This document shows positions 1-10,075 of a stretch of 64,000 bases of DNA, piece after piece. How positions within the stretch are numbered: position 1 is the stretch's first letter; every line of letters begins with the position of its first letter. The notes beneath the pieces are model-generated. The model worked only from the letters and a program-made list of their open reading frames with translations, did no database searches and was not told the DNA's origin. The translations under genes were made by a program, and so were the position numbers. The DNA comes from Luidia sarsii (taxonomy: Eukaryota; Echinodermata; Asteroidea; Paxillosida; Luidiidae), in contig OX465107.1 of NCBI GenBank assembly GCA_949987565.1, forward strand, positions 12,597,221 to 12,661,220. The letters are read 5' to 3'.

Positions 1-119
1 TTATTTTTTATTTTTTGGGGGGTAGTTTTTTCTGATTGTGACAGAGGGAGAGAGTCGGTCAGATATAGGTGCTCTAAAATGTTGAGGCGTCTGACATTTC
101 GATACGAGCAGGTCCTATC

Positions 120-960
120 TCGAAGGCAGAAAGGCTTTGTGAAAAATGCTGCCAATATCTTAACAGCCACACTCCCCCACAAAAGAGATTGCAGTGCCAC
201 CCCCCAAAAAACATGCTTCCATTGATGCAAGCTTCCACATTTCATCAATTCCTGATACATAAACCAATTAAGGTCCGAGCAGAGCATTTCTCAAAGGCAG
301 AAAGGCTTTGTGAAAAAGGCTGCCAATATCTTAACAGCCACTCTCTTCCACCAATGAGATGCTTCCGTTGAAGCAAGCTTCCACATTGCATCGATTCCAG
401 GCTGACACAACCAATTTGGCGGGCCCGACATTTGGACCAGAGCAAAGCGTTTCTCAAAAGCAAAAAGGCTTTATGAAAAATGCTGACAATAACTTCACAG
501 CCACTCTGTTCCACCAAAGAGATTCTTCCATTGAAGCAAGCTTCCACATTGCATCGATTCCAGGCTGACACAACCAATTTGGCGGGCCCGACATTTGGAC
601 CAGAGCAAAGCGTTTCTCAAAAGCAAAAAGGCTTTATGAAAAATGCTGACAATAACTTCACAGCCACTCTGTTCCACCAAAGAGATTCTTCCATTGAAGC
701 AAGCTTCCACATTGCATCGATTCCAGGCTGACACTACCAATTTGGAGGGCCCGACATTTGGACCCAAGCAAAGCGTTTATCAAAAGCAAAAAGGCTTTAT
801 GAAAAATGCTGACAAAAACTTCACAGCCACTCTGTTCCACCAAAGAGATTCTTCCATTGAAGCAAGCTTCCACATTGCATCGATTCCAGGCTGACACAAC
901 CAATTTGGAGGGCCCGAGCAGAGCGCTTCTTCAAAGGCGTTTGTTTGTTTCTTTGTTGGA
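120..960 (+). repeat. 163-bp tandem repeat, about 3.5 close copies plus older copies
   Basis: Near-identical units recur every 163 bases (363-525, 526-688, 689-851, partial from 852), with more diverged units at about 120-362. Each unit contains an AAAGCG..CTCAAAAGC..AAAGGCTTT-type segment related to the dispersed hairpin repeat. The array ends just before an INCENP acceptor. Confidence 0.8.
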
Positions 961-967
961 TGGACAG

Positions 968-1211
968 GAAGAGGGACGAGAGGATCAAGAAGGTGACAGA
1001 GGCCCGGGAGAGGCGGGCCGCCCTCCAAGAGCAGAAGCGGCAGGAGATCGAGCAGAGGCAGCAGGAGCTGAGCCGGCAGACCCACAAGCAGAGGGAGGAG
1101 CGGCGGCTGGAGGAGATGCAGCGCAAGCACCTGCTGCTCAAGAAGAAGGCGGAGGCGGACGAGCGGCGCAAGCAGGAGGAGCAGGTCCGCCAGCTCAAGA
1201 TCCAGGAGCAG
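968..1211 (+). CDS. INCENP: INCENP exon (helix region, part 1)
   Basis: Acceptor TGGACAG before 968, donor GAGCAG/GTAAGG. The exon starts with the third base of a split codon and then reads 81 codons of charged alpha-helix rich in EER, QRQQE and KKKAEA-type residues. It is the first exon in the window; the sequence before it is repeat-filled intron, so the upstream exon is outside. Confidence 0.92.
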
Positions 1212-4200
1212 GTAAGGTGGAGCCCCGCAGGGCAGTACGTCCGATGTGCAGTCGAGTTAACCTAGACAAGTCTCATCTCAGCTTCAAAAATTTAGTGGGC
1301 CAGTATGTCCTTAAATATGTGAGGTTGACAGGGTTCAAACATAACTCTGGTCCATTGGCCAAATGACTAGTCAGAACACCCGTGGATCAGTCAAAGCCTT
1401 GTTGAAGTGGTCCAGCAAACCAGTCAAAGTAATTGTAAACCTTTACGACTGCACAATAAAAGAGGACTAGTCAAAACTCTGGCAGACCTGTCAAGGTACA
1501 TGTATGTGTTAACATGGTCCAGTTGGCTAGTAGTAAAAAAAAAAAGTTCGACCTCAAGTCGACCTCAAGTCGTGCCTCCAATTTGTTGGACTCAGTTGCA
1601 GATGAGCTTGTTGAGTGTAAGCACCGTCGATATATCGATATTTGAAAATCCCAATATCGACGGTGCTTAGTTGAGTGCCCCCATGCCTGACCAGCTTTAG
1701 TCACCATCTTGTTTCCCCTCACCCCTGCTCTCCGTTTCCCCTCCCCCTCCCCTCCCCCCATCGCCCTGACCACATCTTAGGAGGAGGAGCAGAAGAGGCA
1801 CCGGGAGATGATCCTGCGCAAGAGGGAGTACGAGGAGCAGGAGAGGCATCGGCGCATTGAGGAGGCACGGCGCCTGCAGGAGCAGCGGCGACTGGAGACG
1901 GAGCGGCAGCGGCTGGAGGAGCTGCAGCACAGGAAGGAGCTGGAGCTTGCCAGAGAGCGAGAGCAGCAGTTGCTCAGGGAGCAGAGGTCAGGGACTTCCC
2001 TCACTCCCTCCCTCCTCCCCTTCCTCCCTCCCTCCCTTCAGGGGCTTTATTCAAGTATTACTCAGGCATGCAACTTTTCCGCGGATCCGTGGATTTCCCT
2101 TTTTATTTTTTAAATTCGGACGGAAAAAAAAATCTGTAAAAAAAAAAAGGATATTTCTTCTCCCCTAACTATTTTTTAAAACACATGCTGCGATCAGATT
2201 AAAAACTTTGATGTTTACTTTTCATTTTGTGTAAACAAAAATTCAACTTTCTGGGTGTATGCCTTGAAAAGTGTTAAAATATGTCACTCAGCTTAAAGTC
2301 ATAGACAGACTGTCTCCGTGGAAGGACAAACTGTTGTGAGTAGTACTAGTAGTGCCCTTTAACCAATTATTTACTCATGTTCTATTATTTACACTGTTCT
2401 GTTCTTGGGTTTGGCTTTTTCAGGGAGCGCGAGAAGAGGCTAGAGATGGAGCAGAGGAGAGAGATGGAGAGACGAGCCAGGGAGGAGGCACTGGAGGTAG
2501 AGAGGCAGGTTGAGGCTGAGAGGATCGCCAGGGAACGGGAGAGGCTGCAGGTGAGTACAGCAGGGATGTAAGACTTCCGGAAATTTCCGGATTTCCGGAA
2601 ATGACGTGATTTTTTTTTGATTTCCGGAAATGGCATTTTTTTTTTAAATGTCATACTGGTATCTCAAACTGCTCAATTTTATCTATTAAAACCCTAAAAC
2701 TTAAGGGCGCCTGCACCCCTGCCGTGAATCTCGCAATCGCGTAAGCGGCTTGCTCACTCGCAGTCGCGCAATTTATTGGCCTTTGGTAATTTTCAGAAAA
2801 AGGACTTAGTCGGTCACCTACATCCCTGGTACAGAGGCACAGATGAGAGCCCCTGCACTCTTATACAGGACCCCTTCATAGGAGGGCGTATCAATGAGTA
2901 TTGCATGTGAATACAGAAGCCCCCAGTGCACATTGCAGACCATAGCAAAGGGACCATATTATACAGGGTTCTGAAATACTGTGGAGTGTAGATCTAGTGA
3001 TATCGGCATCAGTCTAGGGCTGTGTGTGACCACACTTGGCCGGCTCTCTCTTGTATATATATATTTTTTTAGGAAAGTTCAAATATCACAATCGATGTCT
3101 GATTGAAATTGCAAGCTTTCATTTCCATTGTTTTTCTTGTGATATACCTGAGGAAAGAATGCCGGTGTTGAAATTATATGAAGCTTCATACCATTCATTT
3201 CATCATAGGCTCGGTTACATGTACATTACTTGCCAAGTGTGACACTCGTTTAGAGCACAGGTCTAGTAGCCTGGTAAGCGTTATCAGTGAGTAGAACTGT
3301 TGTCACCTGCTTTTTTCCCGTGATCTCTGGAGATCAGTTAATCGTTGAATGCTTCTGGCTGGCACCCCCACCCTGGTAAAGAGGGGTTTGGGTCAGAATC
3401 TAAGGGCTGGATAGGTCCAATGGTAAGAGTGCTGGTACGCAAACCCAGAGCTCTCGGGTTCAAATCCGTGTCCAGTCTAGTCTTCTTTGCCAATGTTTTT
3501 TGGTGGTGGTTTTGTGATGTTGGCAGGACCAGCACCACCTGACGGAGATGATGAAGAGGGAGCGCGAGAGGCTGGAGCTGGAGAGGCAACAGCGAGAGCA
3601 GGCGGAGCACGACCGCCTCAAGGCCTCCATCCTGAAGCACAACACCAGCGCCTGCGCCAACACCAGCACCCTCATGAACACCACCGTCACCAAAGAGACC
3701 TCGCCCACCTCCTACGATATCACCCCGCGAAGGTAAAGCCCACTCCAAACCCAACCACGGTCGTCTGGTCACGCCAAGCTCACCTCGGGCTCGACCGTAT
3801 GCCACGGCATACCCAGTTACCCACTCCCCCCCCCCTCATCTTCCTCCAGTCCACCTACAGCTGGTTTATCGGGGGTTTGTTATCGCCTGTCAATCGAAGT
3901 AGCCCCAAATTACAGATGGCCTGTCAAACAGCAGGAGTAAGGCAGTAGGTCCATGAATGAGGTCAAACTCTTGTTACAGTGGATGGTGCTCTTTCAAACG
4001 GGCGGCCAGGTGACCTGATTTAAATTTCCATTTGCCCTGTTAGTTGGGTTTTTTTTTTCATGTGGCAATCCAACAGATTTGGCCTGTCTTTTCAAGAACC
4101 AATATGCAGGTGTACTCTAGAAAGTGAAGAAAAAATATTTTTTTGAGAAAGGTTCTGCCTTTGAGGAAGGTCCTGCCTTTGAGAAAGGTCCTGCCTTTGA

Positions 4201-6688
4201 GGAAGGTCCTACTTGGATTGAAACGTCATGCCCACTAAATTTTGAAAAATTATATTTAAAAAATATATATATTTGCACAAAATTGATGCTGTAAATATGA
4301 GGGTCTATGGTGTTGAATAAAATTTTATTTAATCTGGAAATATTTCTCATAATGCTTTGAAATTCTAAAATGACTCTAAAACCAAAATGGAACCATTGTT
4401 TATCTTTTGTATGCTCTTCAGGATGCAGTTTCATCTACATGTAGATTGATCACTGAAAATGGCATTTTTGTTTTAAATGTCATACTGGTATCTCAAACTG
4501 CTCAATGTTATCTGTTAAAACCCCAATAACTGAAGGGCGCCTGCACCCCTGCCGTGAATCTCGCAATCGCGTAAGCGGCTTGCTCACTCGCAGTCGCGCA
4601 ATTTATTGGCCTTTGGTAATTTTCAGGAAATGACTTCGTCGGTCACCTACATCCCTGGTACAGATTGATCACTGAAAAAAGGATCTATGGTTTGTTTTGG
4701 TGGTGCTCCCTTCCTTTTTTTTTAAGACATTTTGAATTTCCTCTTTGCAGAATACCTCTACCGTCAACGACTGAGAACTACGTCATTGATGACATTGAGA
4801 GTGGGGACTCCACAGACGATGAGGATGCACCGAGGAAGATAATACCATCCTGGGCCAAGGGTGAGTGCAGGAGTCACTGTCTGATCACAGAGACGCCCTT
4901 CTCTGGCCGAGATGGGCAGAGAGCATTGAATAAACTAGAGTGCGCACTCCCCTATCAACAGGCAGTACGAACGTGGGCCGACATGGATGCGCATCAGCCA
5001 TTACCAAAGACGGCAACTTCAGCTGGAAGTGCCCGGATGTCAGTAGCAATCGCGCGTAATATGAATGGGGAAAGGTATAGCCGAAAGGTTATGAATGCAG
5101 AAACTAAAATGTTATAGAAATGGTTTTTAGTAATGAAAGGAAAGGTCATCAATACCTCAATTTTGATGTCCTACTTTCTTTTGTAAAAATTGGGATTAGT
5201 TTGCCCCATAGAGATCCATGCGATTGCCCTCTTTGGTAATGGCGTCGCAGTCCCCTTGTCGGCACGCATCCTGTGATGAGTGCGCACTCTAGTTTATTTA
5301 TAGAGCTCTATGGGAGAGAGGGGTCAGGAGTGCAAGGGCCAGTCTGTGGCTGCCAGCGTCAAGGAAAGGGGCATTGTGGGCATGTAGACCTTTTCCTTAG
5401 ATCAGCTAAATGGCCAATCTGCAACCTTGTTTTTTAGCGAAAATGAAGAAAAGGGACCAAGATTTAGTCAAGGATGCAAGGATCCATCGTAATTCAACCA
5501 TTGGTTGTATCGCTCAGTTGCACTCCATCACCCCATGATATCCCATTGCCAGGGTTTGGTGACAATGTGTGGGGAATCATCACACCCTGTGCCCAAGGCT
5601 TGCCCACCCCAAGGTGACTCAACAAAGTCACTCAAGCGTGCGTCCTGCTCGCTCCCTCTCCCCCCAGCCCTGCCTAGGTCATGGGTAACTGAGAGAGCTA
5701 CCTACCTGGTAATTGCCTCAGGTGTCCAGTGTCCACACAAGTCTGCTTCCAATTTGGCTAGTCCCTTATAGGGGGCAGAGCTGCCAGGTCAACAACCAGC
5801 GACCCTGACCTTCTGTTTTTCCCTTTTAGGCTGTTAGGGAGTTTGATGGGTTTTTTTATATTTATTTTTTTATTCAAAAATGGAGACCGACTGTATGCTA
5901 CATGTATGCAGAGGTTGCGCCAGACAACCCCACAGGCCTGTCTTGGGAGGGGGAAGATTCTGTATGAGTGATTTTGATCCTTTTGTGTCCCTATATTTTG
6001 GTTTTTTTTTTTTTTTTTTTGATGTGGTTCATCAACTTATACTGGTTGGTGCAATTCTGGAACTGAATGTTCGACGAGTTCTTGTTCTTATTGTATGCCA
6101 AAGCCGCCAAGTAGGGTAAACACATTGCTTTACAGTCTCACCGTCACTGATACAAATATCATAGTCCTGGTTCTTTCTCTGGTTGCTCCTCTTGTTCTTG
6201 CTGTGGGATCTTTCTTCTTCTTCTTCTTCTTCTTTTTTTTGGGGGGGCTGTGTTTTGGCCATTTTTGCTTCTGCTTCTTAATCTTCTAATTCTTGGTTTT
6301 GTTATGTTATAACTCCCTTTTGGGTTGGTCTAGATCCAGTTCTGATTGTAGTACAGTTACAGTATTATTTCTGTGGGTCATTTTAACCTTTATTTCTGAT
6401 TCTAGTTTCTAAGTAGTTTTAGTTTACTGAACACTACACTCCATTATTTCCTACGCTTCTCTCCAACACCCCTCCCCACCCCTCTTATTTTCCCCATTCT
6501 TTGCAATTGCAGGAGCCGCATTTAAAGCGGCCGTGATCAAGCAGTTCTACCATCCGCCCAAGAATCTGGACACGCTGTTTGGCCCCATCCTGACCCCCGA
6601 CCTCAGCATCATCTTTGCCAAGAAGTCGTCACGCTACTTGAAGAGGACAAGCTCAGCCGTGTGGGGATCCCCAATGCTGAAAGTCTAA
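968..6688 (+). CDS. INCENP: INCENP (inner centromere protein), C-terminal ~355 residues, six exons, 5' end outside the window
   Basis: INCENP is the scaffold of the chromosomal passenger complex; its C-terminal IN-box binds and activates Aurora B at centromeres and the spindle midzone. Coding exons are 968-1211, 1781-1986, 2424-2550, 3527-3732, 4751-4860 and 6513-6688; all have AG/GT borders and their phases join without a break. The first three exons and half of the fourth encode an uninterrupted Glu/Arg/Lys/Gln-rich stretch, the single-alpha-helix region. Exon 4 ends in a Ser/Thr-rich linker with SPTSYDITP, like the linker of vertebrate INCENP. Exon 5 carries DDSTDDE-like acid residues and IPSWAKG; exon 6 carries FYHPP, LFGPI, the RYLKRTSSAVW core with the TSS serines that Aurora B phosphorylates, and ends MLKV then TAA. 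The tail after the TSS motif is shorter than in human. The N-terminal CEN box and the HP1-binding part lie upstream of base 1. Confidence 0.95.
1212..1780 (+). other. INCENP intron with a 52-bp hairpin element
   Basis: This is AT-rich intron sequence with a small CGACCTCAAGT duplication near 1548-1572, the hairpin element at 1618-1669 and a pyrimidine-rich tract before the acceptor. Confidence 0.8.
1618..1669. mobile_element. 52-bp hairpin MITE with 8-bp target duplication
   Basis: Perfect 16-bp terminal inverted repeats (TAAGCACCGTCGATAT) enclose a 20-base centre. The direct repeat GTTGAGTG flanks the element at 1610-1617 and 1670-1677. The 8-bp duplication is the size made by hAT transposases. 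The element is close to the minimum that could still carry two ends. Confidence 0.7.
1781..1986 (+). CDS. INCENP: INCENP exon (helix region, part 2)
   Basis: A long pyrimidine tract ends CATCTTAG before 1781; the donor is CAGAG/GTCAGG, a weak but correctly phased site. The 206 bases encode continuous Glu/Arg/Gln-rich helix (EEEQKRHREM to LLREQ) and leave two bases that complete an Arg codon with the next exon. Confidence 0.92.
1987..2423 (+). other. INCENP intron
   Basis: AT-rich with poly-A/poly-T runs; I see no coding or element structure in it. Confidence 0.75.
2424..2550 (+). CDS. INCENP: INCENP exon (helix region, part 3)
   Basis: Acceptor GCTTTTTCAG, donor CTGCAG/GTGAGT. It encodes 42 complete codons of Arg/Glu-rich helix (EREKRLEMEQRR and so on). 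A transposon-like insertion begins only ten bases after this donor. Confidence 0.93.
2561..2828. mobile_element. hAT-like MITE with CAGGGATGTA ends, beside an INCENP splice donor
   Basis: It has terminal inverted repeats CAGGGATGTA...TACATCCCTG, 268 bp in all, and is flanked on both sides by GTACAG (2555-2560, 2829-2834). The insertion point is ten bases inside the intron after the donor at 2551. TTCCGGAAA words are repeated in its left part. The CAGGG ends resemble hAT elements, although the duplication reads as 6 rather than 8 bases. Confidence 0.65.
3405..3477 (+). repeat. tRNA-like sequence (SINE head or tRNA pseudogene)
   Basis: It is a 73-base tRNA-like fold: 7-bp acceptor stem GGCTGGA/TCCAGTC, an A-box-like AGGTCCAATGGTAAGAGTG, an anticodon-arm-like CTGG..CCAG with GCA in the loop, and the B-box GGTTCAAATCC. 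The D and T stems have mismatches, so a tRNA-derived SINE or pseudogene is more likely than a working tRNA gene. Confidence 0.55.
3527..3732 (+). CDS. INCENP: INCENP exon (end of helix and Ser/Thr linker)
   Basis: Acceptor GATGTTGGCAG, donor CGAAG/GTAAAG. The first half (DQHHLTEMMKRERERLELER) finishes the helix; the second half is a low-charge Ser/Thr/Asn linker ending SPTSYDITPRR, matching the segment before the IN-box in vertebrate INCENP. Confidence 0.93.
3733..4750 (+). other. INCENP intron with hairpin-repeat and MITE fragment
   Basis: It contains a dispersed hairpin-repeat copy at 4136-4250 (the AGGTCCTGCCTTTGAG motif repeated four times) and a partial copy of the 2561-2828 element at 4460-4661. 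Confidence 0.75.
4460..4661 (+). mobile_element. 5'-truncated second copy of the CAGGGATGTA element with 17-bp flanking repeats
   Basis: About 200 bases match 2630-2831 closely, including GTAC beyond the element end. The direct repeat AGATTGATCACTGAAAA occurs at 4443-4459 and 4662-4678. The left terminal repeat is missing. Long flanking duplications and truncation look like target-primed insertion or templated repair rather than cut-and-paste transposition. Confidence 0.65.
4751..4860 (+). CDS. INCENP: INCENP exon (acidic patch and start of IN-box)
   Basis: Acceptor CCTCTTTGCAG, donor AAGG/GTGAGT. It encodes the acidic SGDSTDDEDAPRK patch and IIPSWAKG, the N-terminal lip of the IN-box, which contacts Aurora B. 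Confidence 0.94.
4861..6512 (+). other. INCENP last intron
   Basis: It holds the TA-flanked TIR element (4933-5294), a T-rich tract near 6002-6020 and TTC repeats near 6212-6240. No coding exon was seen. Confidence 0.75.
4933..5294. mobile_element. TIR element with TA duplication (Tc1/mariner-like MITE)
   Basis: The ends AACTAGAGTGCGCACTC and its reverse complement are flanked by TA at 4931-4932 and 5295-5296. Further inside, ATGCG..CCATTACCAAAGA..GGCAA recurs inverted, so the arms extend to about 75 bases with mismatches. No transposase reading frame is present, which makes it non-autonomous. Confidence 0.6.
6513..6688 (+). CDS. INCENP: INCENP terminal exon (IN-box core and stop)
   Basis: Acceptor TTGCAATTGCAG. 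It encodes the IN-box core with QFYHPP, LFGPILTPDL, RYLKRTSSAVWGSP and the stop TAA at 6686-6688. All hallmark residues, Trp and the two TSS serines, are present, so the protein should be able to activate Aurora B. Confidence 0.96.
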
Positions 6689-8784
6689 AAGAAAACTTTT
6701 CTTTCTTTCTTTTTAGAAAAGAAACCCCACAAAACACATTCACCCAGCGTGTTGGAAACTTCATCCTTTGCTTTCTGACAAATCCCCAAAGACCGATAAA
6801 TCTTATCGATTTCTTTAAGAAATCTTACTCATCATACCTGGAAATTCTGTAAATAGGAACTGAACAAAGAGATTCATGTATCATATTTTAGATTTAAAGC
6901 AATCACGTGGCTTTGATAGTAGACATCATAAAAAAAGGTAACTTAATCTTTGTTTTAAACTACATGTATTAATCCAAATACTTTTGTCATAGTTTCATAG
7001 TTTTTGTTGGTAGATCATTACAAGTTATTATCTCCCCCCATAAAAGAGGTGTTGTACATGTATAAAGTGTGAATAATGGGTATTGTTTGTTATATTATTT
7101 TATCGCTTGTGATTGAGTTTTTTTTTAATGCAAATTTGTCCAAAACAATTAAGGTTAAAAAGCCACTCAAGGTTAAGGGCTAAGGAAAGGAGATAGAGTT
7201 ATACTTATAGACCACATTCTGCTAGGAACAACATTACAACATGTTTGTGGAGCAGGCCCCTATGCCTGATTGTAGAATTAAAGGCATGTCTCAAATCAAT
7301 TGAGCATCAAAGCGTTTATGCAGAACCAAAGTCTAGTTGTGATCACAGATTGAATGCAGGCTCTGTGGTGGTCTGAATAGCCCATCCATAGTGCAGGGTG
7401 AGTTTAGGGGTCATCATATCCACAGTGCTAATACTGTAGATGCCCCAGGCTGGGAATCATTACGCACAATGGGCCCAGGTCCCTGGCACGCCGCTTGGAG
7501 TGGTCAGCTATAGCCAGTACAGGGCTATTCCAAGGATAGGTGGGCACACCAATTTATGATTTGCATTGATTTTACCATTTTTGTTTTGACATGGACAGCA
7601 AATAGAGCTTGTATGAACCCTAGCCCACTGAATATCAGCCAGTCATTGGATTTGTTTTGGTGACAGTGGTAAGGGGGGCTACTGTAAGGCGATCATCAAA
7701 ATGGATGCTGTCGTCAAAAACTGATATGTTGTACATACAGTGTACAATAAGCCATAATTAGCAGTACGGTAGTAGTAGATCAGATGACGGGCTCAGCACT
7801 CCCTATCACTCAGTCCTAACCTGAAGTCGAATTGAGTACAATGTTTTAGTAAGCTTTATCAATAAGACTTGGTTAAAAAAATTTAAACAAAAGTCTGAAA
7901 AGATCCTTAATGCTTTCCTAACATTCATGATTAAGAATAAACCTATGAGCTGATTTCATTCACGGCAAACTAACTTTTGTGACCTGACCCTCTCCTGTTT
8001 TTCTTGCCGATTGTCTGAGCATTTCAAGATGTTCTACTGTGTGGGTGTATTGCTGCCAGCTGTTCTGTAAACAATGCCAAGCACTGTGATTGCTCGCAGT
8101 GAACAAATCAAAACGAAAAAAAAAGGTAAGAATTGGAATGTGGTTTGTTCAAACAGTCTTCTCAGCAGACAAGTTAGCGTTTGCAGGGTAAATCTACAGG
8201 CTGGGAAGCTCTGGTGTTAGAGCAATGGCACATTATGTTAAACCATACGCCTGGTGAAAATCCTGCTCCAGTCAAAAGTTGTTATTTGCTCGTTAATTAA
8301 GCAGTGACACATTATTATACCACACGTACTGTATATAGCACCCTGATCCAAATTGGCTATAAGGCACTTTAATACAAGTATCCAAAAAAAGAGATGGGAG
8401 TGTGGCTGTGAAAAGAGCTGGTAACTCAAGCGTTTCAGGCAGGGTGTACTCTGCCTGTGGTCAGGAGACTGTACAGACTGCCCAAAACATTCCACACTCA
8501 AAAGACATGTTTTAGTGTCCCCGCAAACTGTCCACTTGGTATTTCCACCACACAAGCCTTCAAATCGTACCTTGCTATTTAATCGACAGTTAGTGATGCA
8601 GAAGGCTGTTTAAAGTAAGTTCCTTTGAATCCCCAGCTTAGACAATTTTGACACATTTTTCCCCCTTTATTCTGTAATACCTTTAAAAGAATTATTGCCC
8701 TTTTTAGGCATTTAAATTCATGGTATCATTTTATTTAAAATGAAAAAGGTCTTTTACAGTGGGACATTAAACAAATCACTGCAC
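6689..8784. other. INCENP 3'UTR and intergenic space
   Basis: AT-rich sequence between the two convergent genes. I see no coding exon, only possible polyadenylation signals and short homopolymers. Confidence 0.6.
7936..7941 (+). promoter_or_regulatory. Possible INCENP polyadenylation signal (AATAAA)
   Basis: It is a canonical hexamer about 1.25 kb after the INCENP stop and before the convergent gene's 3' end. An ATTAAA near 7276 is an alternative, and no downstream GU-rich element was tested, so the true end is uncertain. Confidence 0.3.
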
Positions 8785-8803
8785 ATCTGTAATATGAAAT
8801 TCC

Positions 8804-8814
8804 TTTATTTTATT
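8804..8814 (-). promoter_or_regulatory. Tandem AATAAA polyadenylation signals (minus strand)
   Basis: The plus strand reads TTTATTTTATT, that is two overlapping AATAAA on the minus strand. They are suitably placed to end the R-Ras-like transcript before the convergent INCENP 3' end. Confidence 0.45.
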
Positions 8815-9860
8815 GTTTTAATATACATGGGGCAGCTCTAGCCCTATTCCATCTCCTAGTATCAAGTGTCATTACTACCATACTCGCTTCTTTCCTTTCT
8901 AGAATTCACTGGTCAAAATAACAAACTCCGAATGATTATGCTCATGTATTTTAAAGGGGATTGATTTCCAACAGTTTTATTTGTTTCATTTTGCTGTTGC
9001 AAGACACCAGACAAATACAAAACAGTAAATAATACGTACACTGTCATAAATGCACATTTATGCTGATGTTCTGTCCGAATGGATTTCATAGAAATTTGTT
9101 TTGCAAGGTTCGATTACATTCACAGTTTGGCACATTCTTAGCAACAGAATCCTTTCTTCAAAATCAGTGGAGGAAAACCGAATGGATACAATCTCGACAA
9201 TTAAACCACCTAATTCATTTACATTGTAACAAAACCAAATTTATCATAAATTTTGTTAAAACTGTAAATATAAACGTAAGTATTTAAAGGTAAACATTTC
9301 ATTCGTATTGGAAGCACATAGATAAGGTTAATTAATGTACTCTGCATAAGTTAGTTGAAGTAAAAACAGCTACCTCTTCAAAGGCTACTAGTAATACTTT
9401 AAAACTCTACATGTACATGTATTCCACTGCCTGTTTCCTACGAATCTATGGTTAACATCGAAAAGCAAGAAAACCTCTGAAGCCACTACTCATAGGTCAA
9501 CCAAAAAGTGTGTGAATAGCTTGGCTCGGACCAAATTCATCAAACATCAAGTCCAGGCAGAATGTTTGGAACACAGCTTGAAATGAATTAAGGACCCGAA
9601 GAAAGAAATAACACCACAAAAGCATTCAGTATAATCCTACAGCTAAAAAACAAACACAAGTTATTACACCCCAAATTCATCTTTGCATACAGAGTTAGAA
9701 AATATCAAAGTCAATAGAGTTCACACCTGACACCTTGCACAGCACAAAAAACGTTCATGCCCTCAAAAATACGAGTTTAAATGGAAGAAAACAAACATGC
9801 ATAGTTAAATTCAAGTACATAATTTGATGGGTGAAGTCATTGGAAGAGTGACCCCTTAAC

Positions 9861-10075
9861 TGGTTCCCTCTATACAACAAGCAATAATTTGGGTGTGGGA
9901 ACCAATGCACAGATCACTGATCAACTCACTGGTTCCCTCCATCCAATGAGAAATTCTCTGGCATGGGAACCAATGCTCAGATCACAGGTCCATTCACGGG
10001 TTCCCTCCATTTAACAGTAATAATCTAACATGGGAACCAATGAACGGATCACTCATTGGCTTCCATACATCCAAC
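9861..10075 (-). repeat. Four-unit array of GGTTCCC/GGGAACC inverted pairs, ~69-bp period
   Basis: TGGTTCCCTC-type words start near 9861, 9930, 9998 and (degenerate) 10057. Each of the first three is followed about 40 bases later by GTGGGAACCAATG or CATGGGAACCAATG. The units are diverged tandem copies that could each fold as a short hairpin. They lie in the presumed 3'UTR of the R-Ras-like gene. Confidence 0.65.
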
